DNA of 64,000 nucleotides from Candidatus Planktophila lacus (GTDB lineage Bacteria; Pseudomonadota; Gammaproteobacteria; Steroidobacterales; Steroidobacteraceae), in NCBI GenBank assembly GCA_943331345.2, contig CALQLF020000001.1, positions 1 through 64,000 of the forward strand. The letters run 5' to 3'. The position numbers were made by a program, and so were the translations under genes. The notes under the pieces are model-generated. The model saw only the letters and a program-made list of their open reading frames with translations. It did not search any database and was not told the DNA's origin. Positions 43,754 through 51,961 of this stretch are shown in pieces; position 1 is the stretch's first letter; every line of letters begins with the position of its first letter.

Positions 43754-45109
43754 ATGTACGACTATCGCAATCCCATCGTGCTGAATCCCGCCGCGCCAGA
43801 AGGCGCCTTGGATGCAAAACTGCCTCCCGCGGATGACGGACTGGATGTTGTCGACCCTGCACGCTACTACTCCAAGGAGTTCATGCAGAAGGAGTGGACC
43901 CATCTATGGCCCCGCGTCTGGATTCTCGTGGGCGTCACGCCAGACATCAAGGAGCCGGGCGACTATTTGGTGCATGAGCACGGCCACGAAAGCTTCTTGG
44001 TGGTGCGCCAAGACGATAACAGCATCAAGGCTTTCTACAACGTCTGCCCGCACCGGGCGAACCAGATTGCGCTGAACACGCAAGGCTCGGTCGACAAGTT
44101 CACCTGTGCCTTCCATGGCTGGCAGTTCGGCAAGGACGGCAAGCTGAAGTGCATCACCGATGAGCAGACGTTCCACCCCAATCTCGTCGCACACCGCCCG
44201 GGCCTGACCGAACTGCGCTGCGACACCATCGGCGGCCTCATCTTCGTGAACATGGACGGCAAGGCTCCTCCCCTCAAGGAGTGGATTGGCCTACCCCCGG
44301 GTTACATCGAGAACTACGAAATCGAGCAGATGAACGTGGTCCACCATGTCAGCACCGAGTGGCTGGCCAACTGGAAGACCGGTGTCGATGCCTTCTACGA
44401 GACCTACCACCTCCCCCACATCCACCCGCAGACGCAGGGTGTGATGGAGGACTTCTCGCAGATTGACAGCTACCCGAACGGCTTCACGCGCATGATCGTG
44501 CCCATCTGCACGAAGAGCCACCGCATGGAAGACGGCTCCGTGAACCCCGGCCTGCAGTACATGATGATGGAAGCGGGCATGGACCCGGCTAGCTACACTG
44601 GCGATGCGGATGGCGTCCGCGCCGCCGTGCAGCAAGCCAAGCGGGCCCGCGCTGCACGCCTCGGCATGACCCACTACGAGAAGTTCACGGACAGCCAACT
44701 GACGGACAGCTGGGCTACCGGGTTCTTCCCGAACGTGCAGATCGGCATGCACCCGGAAGGCGTGTTCATCATGCGCTTCGTACCGCACGCGACGGACCCC
44801 GAGCGCTACTACTACGACAACATGATCATGTTCCGGCACGTGGATGACCCGAACTACTTCGTGCCCGGCTGGATGGGGCTGCCGAAGGATACAGATGTGA
44901 CCGGCGCTACCCGCCCAGCGGTGAAGCGCTACACGGCTGGTAACCTCTGCGACTTGGGTGAAGTGCTCAACCAGGACGTGGAACTGGTGGCCACCGTGCA
45001 GAAGGGCTCCAAGTCACGTGGTTTCCGTGGTCCGCTGTGGTCCGAGCAGGAAGGCCGCCTGCGCCACTACCAGCGCGAAATCGACCGTTACCTGAACGGC
45101 GAGAAGTAA
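43754..45109 (+). CDS. Rieske non-heme iron oxygenase, alpha subunit (3 of 3)
   Basis: 451-residue oxygenase with Rieske site CPHRANQIA...CAFHGWQFGKDG and iron site VDAFYETYHLPHIHPQ. ATG 43754 follows GGGAGG; open frame upstream overlaps the CMD gene. It is a paralogue of the alpha subunit at 26082 (shared KxWxLGG/RVWILVG, SQLTDSWATGFFPNVQIG, VPHATDP). Last gene of the rightward operon; a hairpin follows. Substrate unknown. Confidence 0.92.
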   Translation: MYDYRNPIVLNPAAPEGALDAKLPPADDGLDVVDPARYYSKEFMQKEWTHLWPRVWILVGVTPDIKEPGDYLVHEHGHESFLVVRQDDNSIKAFYNVCPHRANQIALNTQGSVDKFTCAFHGWQFGKDGKLKCITDEQTFHPNLVAHRPGLTELRCDTIGGLIFVNMDGKAPPLKEWIGLPPGYIENYEIEQMNVVHHVSTEWLANWKTGVDAFYETYHLPHIHPQTQGVMEDFSQIDSYPNGFTRMIVPICTKSHRMEDGSVNPGLQYMMMEAGMDPASYTGDADGVRAAVQQAKRARAARLGMTHYEKFTDSQLTDSWATGFFPNVQIGMHPEGVFIMRFVPHATDPERYYYDNMIMFRHVDDPNYFVPGWMGLPKDTDVTGATRPAVKRYTAGNLCDLGEVLNQDVELVATVQKGSKSRGFRGPLWSEQEGRLRHYQREIDRYLNGEK

Positions 45110-45134
45110 GCGGCAGCGGTGCTGCTAACGGTGT

Positions 45135-45165
45135 GCCGGCACAGGTCAACCAACCTGTGCCCGGC
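45135..45165. terminator. Hairpin between convergent Rieske and ABC genes
   Basis: GCCG-GCACAGGT (45135-45146), loop CAACCA, ACCTGTGC-(C)CGGC (45153-45165). A 12-bp stem between two converging genes, without a T-run; likely a bidirectional terminator. Confidence 0.55.
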
Positions 45166-45178
45166 CACCGCGGTAACG

Positions 45179-46849
45179 CTAACGTGAGGCCGGGAAATAC
45201 GCCCGGCCACCGCGCAGCACCAGCTCGCGCTGCACCACGGCGGGAATATCCGTGGTGTGGTGCACCGCCAGCACCAGCGTGGTGCCGGCAGCAGCACGAC
45301 GCTCCATCTCTTCCAGCATTCGTGTACGCGCAACGCGGTCCAGCCCGGTGAAGGGCTCGTCCAGCAGCAAGAGTTCCGGGTTGCGGATAAGCGCGCGCGC
45401 CAGCAGCGCCAGCCGCAATTGCCCATACGACACTTCCCGCGGGTAGCGTCCCGCCAAAGGCGCCAAGCCAAACCAATCGAGCGCTTCCAGAGCGCGGCGC
45501 TTTTCGCCCGCTGAAGGCTTCCAGTCCAGCCCAAGGCTGCCGCGCCAACCGCCAATCACCAAATCCAGCAAGCTGCCCGCGCCCATCGCGTCGTCTACCG
45601 CCCGTGTCTGCAGCTCCGGCGAAACGTAGCCGCAGCGCCGCTTCCACAGTTCAATAGGCGTGCCTTTCGGAAAACGCGCGCGGCGTACCTCGCCGCCCAG
45701 CGCCGGCCAACGCGAGCCATGCAGCAATTGCAGCAGCGTCGACTTGCCACTGCCCGTGGCGCCCTTCACCACCCAGTGCTCGCCGCGGCGGACAGTCCAA
45801 TCCAACCCGCGCACCACCGGCCGCCACTCGCGGTAAATATCCACGTTGCGCAGTTCAACGAGTGCGGCAGAAGGCTTGCTTGTAGGAGCGAGCTTGCTCG
45901 CGACTCTTAATGTAGGAGCGAGCTTGCCTGGGGAATCAACCTTGCTTGTGGAATCAACCTTGCTTGTGGGAGCGAGCTTGCTCGCGACTCTTACTGTAGG
46001 AGCGAGCTTGCTCGCGACTGTCGGCAGCAAGCTGCCTCCCACAGGCTCCACAATCACTCGCCCTCGCTCCACGCGCGCACGGCGCGTGAAGCCAGCCGGC
46101 ATCTCTTCATCGCGGTGCGTAGTAATGACCACCGTGCAACGCCGCTTCAACAACACGCGCAGCGCCGCCTGCACCGCGCGACGGTGTGCGCTATCGAGAC
46201 CGTTGAAGGGCTCGTCGAGCAATAGCAGCGCCGGCTTCGCCACCCAAGCACGTGCCAGCAAGACGCGGCGACGCTCGCCGTAGGAAAGCTCCAAAAAACC
46301 GCGCCGCTCAAGCTTTTTCAAACCGAACAAGGCCACGGCTTGCGTCACTTCCGCGGACTTGGCGCGCGTCAATTTCCGCAGCGGAATATCCGTGCGATCG
46401 AAACCGGTACCAATGACTTCGCGCAGGCGAAGGTTCCAGTCACGCCGGGCATATCGGTCCTGATGTTCACCAGAGACGTGCAATACGCGCGGCAGCACAT
46501 CGACGGCATCAACCTCATTTCCACGGACGTCAATCCAACTGAGACCATCGCCAGCGCCACGACGCTTGCCTACCGGCGTCGGCCAGCGTTCGCCCGCCAT
46601 TAGCTTGCAGAGCTGCGTCTTGCCGGCGCCATTGCCACCTTCCAGCACCCAGCGTTCGCCGGGCCGAATCTCCCAGCGCACTCCGCGCAAAATGGCGCTG
46701 TCGCCCAGTGTCAGATGAACGCGATCGAAGCGGACCCCCAACGCACCGAGGGAGGCAGCTTGCTGCCGAATGTCGCGAGCAAGCTCGCTCCCACAAGCAT
46801 CAACTTCTCTGTGGGAGGCAGCTTGCTGCCGACTGCCGGAATCAATCAC
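45179..46849 (-). CDS. Twin-ATPase ABC protein (ModF/PhrA-like) with REP-encoded linkers
   Basis: Cytoplasmic protein of 556 residues with two ABC ATPase domains. Domain 1: Walker A GGNGAGKT (residues 71-78), signature LSYGERRR, Walker B LLLLDEPFNGLD. Domain 2: Walker A GATGSGKST, signature VSYGQLRL, LLLLDEPFTGLD. No membrane segments. This layout matches ModF, whose role is unclear but tied to molybdate genes, and a molybdenum cofactor operon lies 1 kb away. Residues about 6-34 and 269-323 are REP-derived. The start is GTG 46849, overlapping the MBL gene stop (GTGA). Confidence 0.85.
   Translation of the reverse strand: MIDSGSRQQAASHREVDACGSELARDIRQQAASLGALGVRFDRVHLTLGDSAILRGVRWEIRPGERWVLEGGNGAGKTQLCKLMAGERWPTPVGKRRGAGDGLSWIDVRGNEVDAVDVLPRVLHVSGEHQDRYARRDWNLRLREVIGTGFDRTDIPLRKLTRAKSAEVTQAVALFGLKKLERRGFLELSYGERRRVLLARAWVAKPALLLLDEPFNGLDSAHRRAVQAALRVLLKRRCTVVITTHRDEEMPAGFTRRARVERGRVIVEPVGGSLLPTVASKLAPTVRVASKLAPTSKVDSTSKVDSPGKLAPTLRVASKLAPTSKPSAALVELRNVDIYREWRPVVRGLDWTVRRGEHWVVKGATGSGKSTLLQLLHGSRWPALGGEVRRARFPKGTPIELWKRRCGYVSPELQTRAVDDAMGAGSLLDLVIGGWRGSLGLDWKPSAGEKRRALEALDWFGLAPLAGRYPREVSYGQLRLALLARALIRNPELLLLDEPFTGLDRVARTRMLEEMERRAAAGTTLVLAVHHTTDIPAVVQRELVLRGGRAYFPASR
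45881..46043. repeat. REP array inside the twin-ATPase gene (locus 5)
   Basis: Five units in the inter-domain linker: reverse at 45881-45904, a truncated one at 45911-45930, reverse at 45965-45988 and 45995-46018, then forward at 46020-46043. On the coding strand all are read in frame and encode repeats such as VASKLAPT and GGSLLPT, about 55 residues in total. Confidence 0.9.
46748..46833. repeat. REP array inside the twin-ATPase gene N-terminus (locus 6)
   Basis: A partial reverse unit (46748-46770), a forward unit (46772-46795) and a reverse unit (46810-46833) lie just after the GTG start of the twin-ATPase gene. Read in frame they encode SRQQAAS, GSELARD and RQQAAS. They use a different frame of the REP from locus 5, so the peptides differ. 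Confidence 0.85.
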
Positions 46850-47760
46850 GGTGCAGGAATACCAAAGCGGCGGTGATCTGGCTCGCTACCTGCCGGCGCG
46901 GTTCCCACGCACAGCGCGCGGTCCTCGTTCACCAGCTTCAACAAATGCGCTAGCAGCGAATACCGCGCCCAGGCATGCATGGCCACCGGCACATCGTCAT
47001 AGGCAACCGGCAACAACTCTTCAACCGGCACCGCGCCTTGCGCTGCTACCGCACCCAACGCCGCCAGCACCTTGGCTTCACGCTTCAAGCGGTGCGCGAC
47101 GAGCGCTGAGAGGTTGGCGTGCGGATCCGTGATGAGCCCACCATGGCCCGGGGCAATGGCTCGCAGCGGCAAGGTTTGCAGGCGCGCAAGAGAGGCGAGG
47201 TACTCACCCATGTCGCCATCGGGCGGCAGGATGACGGGTGTCACGCCTTGCAGCACATGGTCGCCAGTGAACAGCACACCGGCCGCCGGCCACCAAGGGC
47301 AGATATGGTTGGAGGCATGCCCCGGCGTGGCCAGCAATTGCACTTCGCCCACATCCGTTTCGAGTACGTAGCCGTCGTCCGGAATCACTTCCGCAACAAA
47401 CGTCGGGTCCTGGTACGCGGCATGCCGCGCCAGCCTGCCGATGCGCGGCGCACCCGTGCGTTCATGCAGCCAAGCAGCGAGTGGCGAATGGTCGCCATGG
47501 GTGTGCGTCACGACGATGCCGCGCACCGGGCGGCCAGCAATGGCTACGAGCAGCGCTTCCCCATGCACAGGCATGGCCGGGCCCGGGTCAATGACCCAAA
47601 CCTCGCGCTCGCCTAGCAGGTACGTGTTCGTACCGGGCCCGGTCATAGGGCCGGCGTTGGGGACCACCAGGCGCTGCAACCCCGGCGCCAACGACAGAGC
47701 TTGGCCGGGGGTGAATTGGCCAGAGTCCGCCAAGGGAAAGTCGCCCGCTCGCTCGCGCAT
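46846..47760 (-). CDS. Metallo-beta-lactamase-fold hydrolase
   Basis: 304 residues from ATG 47760 (GGAGTGG upstream); open frame extends to 47847 but without support. The metal motif is THTHGDHSPL (HxHxDH), with further His in GHASNH and APGHGG, as in the LACTB2-like group that acts on RNA or thioesters. The last 60 residues form a winged-helix-like tail (LSALVAHRLKREAKVLAAL). It is upstream of and overlaps the twin-ATPase gene. Substrate unknown. Confidence 0.85.
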   Translation of the reverse strand: MRERAGDFPLADSGQFTPGQALSLAPGLQRLVVPNAGPMTGPGTNTYLLGEREVWVIDPGPAMPVHGEALLVAIAGRPVRGIVVTHTHGDHSPLAAWLHERTGAPRIGRLARHAAYQDPTFVAEVIPDDGYVLETDVGEVQLLATPGHASNHICPWWPAAGVLFTGDHVLQGVTPVILPPDGDMGEYLASLARLQTLPLRAIAPGHGGLITDPHANLSALVAHRLKREAKVLAALGAVAAQGAVPVEELLPVAYDDVPVAMHAWARYSLLAHLLKLVNEDRALCVGTAPAGSEPDHRRFGIPAP

Positions 47761-47864
47761 CAAAATTTCCACTCCGGCAGCACGCCCACCACCACGCAGG
47801 CTAGAGCTTAAGGGTATCATCGGGGGGTCCGGGCCCGGGGGGCCCACTGCGGAGAACCATACCC

Positions 47865-48254
47865 ATGTTCCGTCCTGTTACTCGTCTCGCCCTGCCGGTC
47901 TTCGGCGCCCTGCTTCTCGCTGCCCCGCTCGCCCAGGCGGCCTGCCCCTACCCGACGGCGCCCACCGCCCTGCCGGACGGTGCCACCGCTTCCCGCGACG
48001 AGATGATGGCCGGCAAGGCCGCCGTCTCGAAGTTCAACCAGGACGTGGAGGCGTACAACGCCTGCCTCGACACCGAACTGCAAGCACAGTTGGCCGACGC
48101 GTCTCTGACCGACGACCAGAAGAAGAACGTGCAGTCGATGGCGAATGCCAAGCACGACGCTGCCGTGGACGAACTGACCGCGATTGCTGCTCGTTTCAAC
48201 GAGCAGGTGAAGGCCTACAAGGCCAAGATCGCGGCGGCCGCTCCCGCCAAGTGA
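47865..48254 (+). CDS. Small exported protein of unknown function
   Basis: 129-residue protein with a signal peptide (residues 1-25, ending APLAQA). The mature part has two Cys (in ACPYPT and NACLDTE) that could form a disulfide, and is otherwise helical and Lys/Ala-rich (FNQDVEAYN, IAARFNEQVKAYKAKI). GGAGAA lies 9 nt before the ATG. It is 4 nt from moeA but shows no resemblance to molybdenum genes; I do not recognise the family. Confidence 0.75.
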   Translation: MFRPVTRLALPVFGALLLAAPLAQAACPYPTAPTALPDGATASRDEMMAGKAAVSKFNQDVEAYNACLDTELQAQLADASLTDDQKKNVQSMANAKHDAAVDELTAIAARFNEQVKAYKAKIAAAAPAK

Positions 48255-48258
48255 GCCG

Positions 48259-49527
48259 ATGAGGCCCACCCCGCCGCCGGCACCGGAAGCGGCCCTGGCC
48301 GCGATGCTGGCGGCGCTGGGCCTTTCCGAGACTGCGTCCAAGCACGCCCCTGCAGCTAACGCTGCCGGGGGTTTGCTTATGTCTCCCGTTTTCGCCGAAC
48401 GGGACCAGCCCCCCTTTGACCGCGTCATGATGGATGGCATGGCTGTCCGCGCTGCCGCGATCGCTCAAGGCCAGCGTCGCTTCCGCATCGCCGGCATGGC
48501 AGCGGCGGGCCACGCCGTGCCAAAGCTCACCGCCGACACGGATGCCATCGAGGCCATGACCGGCGCGATGGTGCCCGAAGGCGCCGACTGCGTTATTCCG
48601 GTCGAAGAGCTGACGCGCGAAGGCGACCATCTGTTAGTGAGTGAAGCCGCTGCCAGCATCGCCCAAGCCGGCCAGAACATTCACCCGCGCGGCAGCGACT
48701 GTGTGGCAGGTGCCACCGTGCTGGCACCCGGGCAACGCCTCGGCGCCGTAGACATCGCCATCGCCACCGGCGCTGGCGCTGCAATGCTGGAAGTGCACCG
48801 GCAACCGCGCATCGCCATCATCTCCACGGGCGACGAACTCGTCGAAGCTGGCGCCCCCATCGCCCCATGGCAAGTGCGCCGCTCCAATGCCCATGCCGTG
48901 GCTACGGCACTACGCGCTGCCGGGCACACGCAGCTTTCCGACCATCATCTGCCCGACGACCTGCCGCTATTGCAGGCCGCGCTAGGCGAGTTGCTCGCCA
49001 GCCACGACGTGCTCGTGCTTTCGGGTGGCGTCTCTATGGGCCAGTTCGACCACGTGCCAGCGGCCTTGCGCGCACTCGGCGTCGAGCAGGTGCTGCACCG
49101 TATCGCGCAGCGCCCAGGCCAGCCGCTCTGGTTCGGCCGCGGTAGCGCGGGCCAAGCCGTGTTCGGCCTGCCGGGCAACCCAGTTAGTACCTTCGTCTGC
49201 GCCATCCGCTACGTATTGCCGGTGTTGGCACACCTCGAAGGTGCCACCGCTCGCCAACGAGGGCTACCCGTGCAACTCGCGGCGCCCGCGAAAACCTTGA
49301 AGGTGACGCGCTTGCTGCCGGTTCGTCTCGGCGTCAGCGCCACGGGCCAACTGCTGGCTACCCCTCGACCGCCGGCGAACTCCGGCGACTTCCTGACACT
49401 GGCTGGCACCACGGGCCTCGTGGAACTCCCAAGCATGGAAGGTCCGTTGCCGGCCGGCAGCGTCGTTCCCTATTGGCCTTGGCCCGACAGCGTCTGGCCT
49501 GACAGTACTTGGCCAGAACTTTCGTGA
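48259..49527 (+). CDS. moeA: Molybdopterin molybdenumtransferase MoeA
   Basis: Inserts molybdate into adenylylated molybdopterin. The 422-residue protein shows FDRVMMDGMAV, IHPRGSDCVAGATVLAPG, IAIISTGDELVEAG, LVLSGGVSMGQFDHVP and FGLPGNPVSTFV, all MoeA landmarks, plus the C-terminal domain. First molybdenum gene of the operon; moaA follows after 10 nt. Confidence 0.95.
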   Translation: MRPTPPPAPEAALAAMLAALGLSETASKHAPAANAAGGLLMSPVFAERDQPPFDRVMMDGMAVRAAAIAQGQRRFRIAGMAAAGHAVPKLTADTDAIEAMTGAMVPEGADCVIPVEELTREGDHLLVSEAAASIAQAGQNIHPRGSDCVAGATVLAPGQRLGAVDIAIATGAGAAMLEVHRQPRIAIISTGDELVEAGAPIAPWQVRRSNAHAVATALRAAGHTQLSDHHLPDDLPLLQAALGELLASHDVLVLSGGVSMGQFDHVPAALRALGVEQVLHRIAQRPGQPLWFGRGSAGQAVFGLPGNPVSTFVCAIRYVLPVLAHLEGATARQRGLPVQLAAPAKTLKVTRLLPVRLGVSATGQLLATPRPPANSGDFLTLAGTTGLVELPSMEGPLPAGSVVPYWPWPDSVWPDSTWPELS

Positions 49528-49537
49528 AGCCAACTTG

Positions 49538-50563
49538 ATGCGCACTACCGTCACCGACCAATTCCATCGCCCCCTGCAGGACCTGCGCCTGTCGGTCATG
49601 GACCGCTGCAATTTCCGCTGCCCCTATTGCATGCCTAAAGAAGCGTTCGGCGATGGCTATCGTTTTCTGTCGAGCCAAGAGCGTCTGTCCTCCCCCGAGA
49701 CACTGCGTCTCGCGCGTTTGTTCGCCGGGCTGGGTGTGCGCAAGCTGCGCATCACCGGTGGCGAGCCCCTGCTGCGCGCGGGCCTTGCCGACCTTATCGG
49801 CGACCTCTCGTTGGTACCGGGCATCGAGGACATCGCACTCACCACCAACGGCGTGTTGCTGAAGCAGCATGCCGCTGCACTGCAAGCAGCGGGCCTGCGA
49901 CGCGTAACGGTTAGCCTCGACAGTGTCGACCCAGCCGTATTCCGCCAGTTGTCGGGCGGCTTCGACGGTTTGCCTCAAGTACTGGAAGGCATCGAGGCCG
50001 CGCTGCTCGCGGGCCTTTCGCCCGTAAAACTGAATTGCGTGGTGCAACGCGGCGTGAACGAGACCGGCGTGCTGGACCTCGTCGAGCGCTTCCGTGGCAC
50101 TGGCGTGACCGTCCGCTTCATCGAATACATGGACGTGGGCGAACGCCATCGCTGGGACCGCAGCAAGCTGGTGCCGACTGCAGAACTCCATGCCCGCATT
50201 CACGAGCGCTGGCCACTGCAACCGCTGCAGCCCAGCCATCGCGGCGAAGTGGCGGAACGCCATGCCTTCGTCGATGGCCAAGGCGAAGTTGGTTTTATCT
50301 CCTCCGTGTCGCAGCCGTTCTGCGGCGGCTGCACGCGGGCACGCATGTCTTCAGCGGGTGTGCTCTATACCTGCCTGTTCGCCACGCAGGGCATCGACCT
50401 GCGCGCACCGCTGCGGGCTGGCGCTTCGGATGAAGACTTGGTGGCGCTCATCACTGGCCGTTGGCAAGCCCGCGAAGACCGCTACAGCGAACTGCGTGGT
50501 CAGCCGTCAACCGAAGCGACTGCGGACCCGCGCAAGGTTGAAATGCACCACATTGGTGGTTGA
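49538..50563 (+). CDS. moaA: GTP 3',8-cyclase MoaA
   Basis: Radical SAM enzyme for the first step of molybdenum cofactor synthesis. The N-terminal cluster motif is CNFRCPYC (preceded by LRLSVMDR), the C-terminal cluster has FCGGCTRARMSSAGVLYTC, and the protein ends in GG, needed for activity in MoaA. 341 residues from ATG 49538; a TTG three nt upstream is less likely. Confidence 0.96.
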   Translation: MRTTVTDQFHRPLQDLRLSVMDRCNFRCPYCMPKEAFGDGYRFLSSQERLSSPETLRLARLFAGLGVRKLRITGGEPLLRAGLADLIGDLSLVPGIEDIALTTNGVLLKQHAAALQAAGLRRVTVSLDSVDPAVFRQLSGGFDGLPQVLEGIEAALLAGLSPVKLNCVVQRGVNETGVLDLVERFRGTGVTVRFIEYMDVGERHRWDRSKLVPTAELHARIHERWPLQPLQPSHRGEVAERHAFVDGQGEVGFISSVSQPFCGGCTRARMSSAGVLYTCLFATQGIDLRAPLRAGASDEDLVALITGRWQAREDRYSELRGQPSTEATADPRKVEMHHIGG

Positions 50564-50574
50564 GGCGAATACCC

Positions 50575-51054
50575 ATGAACGAACCCACACTCACCCATGT
50601 CGATGAAGCTGGCGCCCCAGCGATGGTGGACGTCCATGGCAAGGCCGTGAGCTGGCGTCTCGCCACTGCCGAAGCATGCGTAGTGTTCCCCCCAGCGGCT
50701 GCGGCGGCGCTCCGTCAACAGGGCTTTTCCACGGCGAAGGGCCCGGTGTTCCACACCGCCATCATCGCCGGCACGCAGGCCGCCAAGCAGACGCACCACC
50801 TCATCCCCTTCTGCCATGCCCTGCAGCTCGAGCGCTGCAAGGTCGCCATCACGATGGAAGGTGATACGGCTGTCGTGCGTTGCGAGGCGGGTTCGCACCA
50901 CCGCACGGGCGTGGAAATGGAAGCCCTTACCGGCGCCACCGTGGCAGCACTGACCATCTACGACATGTGCAAAGCGCTGACGCACGGTCTGCGCATCGAA
51001 GCCGTGCGCTTGCTCGAGAAGACCGGCGGCAAGGCGGATTACCGTGCCGACTGA
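50575..51054 (+). CDS. moaC: Cyclic pyranopterin monophosphate synthase MoaC
   Basis: Works with MoaA to make cyclic pyranopterin. 159 residues from ATG 50575, with MVDVHGKAVSWRLA, HHLIPFCHALQL and the C-terminal GVEMEALTGATVAALTIYDMCKAL motifs. Its last 11 nt overlap mobA. Confidence 0.95.
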   Translation: MNEPTLTHVDEAGAPAMVDVHGKAVSWRLATAEACVVFPPAAAAALRQQGFSTAKGPVFHTAIIAGTQAAKQTHHLIPFCHALQLERCKVAITMEGDTAVVRCEAGSHHRTGVEMEALTGATVAALTIYDMCKALTHGLRIEAVRLLEKTGGKADYRAD

Positions 51055-51715
51055 GCCCAGCACTGTCGCCGACGACGTCGATAGCCCGCCGGTGTTATCG
51101 GCAGCCGCACCCGTGGCCGGACTCGTGCTCGCTGGCGGCGAAAGCCGCCGCATGGGGCGTGACAAAGCAGCCTTGGAACTGGCAGGCAGCAGCCAACTCG
51201 AACGCACCATGGCTTTGCTCTCGCGGCACCTCGCACAGGTGTTCGTGTCCGTCCGCGCAAGCCAGCAGCAAGACCCGTTGCGTGCACGCTTCGCGCAGGT
51301 AGTGGACGCGCCCGCTTTTTCCGCCGCGGAACTCAGTGGTCCCATTGCCGGCATACTCGGCGCTTTCGCCGCCAAGCCCGACCATGCCTGGCTGGTAGTG
51401 GCCTGCGACCTGCCCCTGCTGGACGATGCTGCCATCGCCGGGTTGCTCGTTGGCCGCCGTGCAGACAGCGTAGCCACCGCCTACACCAGCGCCTACGACG
51501 GGCTTCCGGAACCCTTGTGCGCCATCTGGGAACCCCAAGCTGCCGCCATGCTGCGTGAGCATGTGGCTGGCGGCAATCTGTGCCCTCGCAAATTTCTGCT
51601 GCGTAACGGCGCGTACTTTCTCCCAGCGATGGCGAGCGTCTCCACCAACGTCAATACGCCGGCGGAACTCGCCGCGTTGTCCCAGCCCGGGAACACTTCC
51701 CAGGAAACCGCATGA
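51044..51715 (+). CDS. mobA: Molybdenum cofactor guanylyltransferase MobA
   Basis: Adds GMP to the cofactor to give the MGD form. The 223-residue product has LVLAGGESRRMGRDKAAL (nucleotide-binding), and VVACDLPLLDDAAI. Start GTG 51044, inside moaC. Its presence implies the host has DMSO-reductase-family enzymes, none of which is in the window. Confidence 0.92.
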   Translation: MPTEPSTVADDVDSPPVLSAAAPVAGLVLAGGESRRMGRDKAALELAGSSQLERTMALLSRHLAQVFVSVRASQQQDPLRARFAQVVDAPAFSAAELSGPIAGILGAFAAKPDHAWLVVACDLPLLDDAAIAGLLVGRRADSVATAYTSAYDGLPEPLCAIWEPQAAAMLREHVAGGNLCPRKFLLRNGAYFLPAMASVSTNVNTPAELAALSQPGNTSQETA

Positions 51716-51957
51716 GCCAGACCTACACTCTGCAGTACTTCGCCGTGCTGCGTGAACAAGCGCGTTGCCGTGAAGAGCAGGTGACCACCACCGCCACCAC
51801 GCCCGACGAGTTGTATGCGGAAGTTCGCGCACGCCACGGCTTCACGCTCGAAGCCAACTTCCTGCGCGTGGCCGTGAACGATGAATTCGCGGACTGGAAT
51901 GTGCCACTGCGCGATGGCGACCACATCGTGTTCATCCCGCCCGTGGCTGGAGGCTGA
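51712..51957 (+). CDS. moaD: Molybdopterin synthase small subunit MoaD
   Basis: 81-residue ubiquitin-like sulfur carrier ending in the required Gly-Gly (FIPPVAGG). It overlaps mobA by 4 nt (ATGA) and is 4 nt upstream of the fused gene that would supply both its activating enzyme (MoeB) and its partner (MoaE). Confidence 0.93.
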   Translation: MSQTYTLQYFAVLREQARCREEQVTTTATTPDELYAEVRARHGFTLEANFLRVAVNDEFADWNVPLRDGDHIVFIPPVAGG

Positions 51958-51961
51958 ACGG

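Noticed and set aside
45881-46043. CRISPR array
   Set aside because: Units are palindromic, in mixed orientation and unevenly spaced, and are translated; no cas genes are near.
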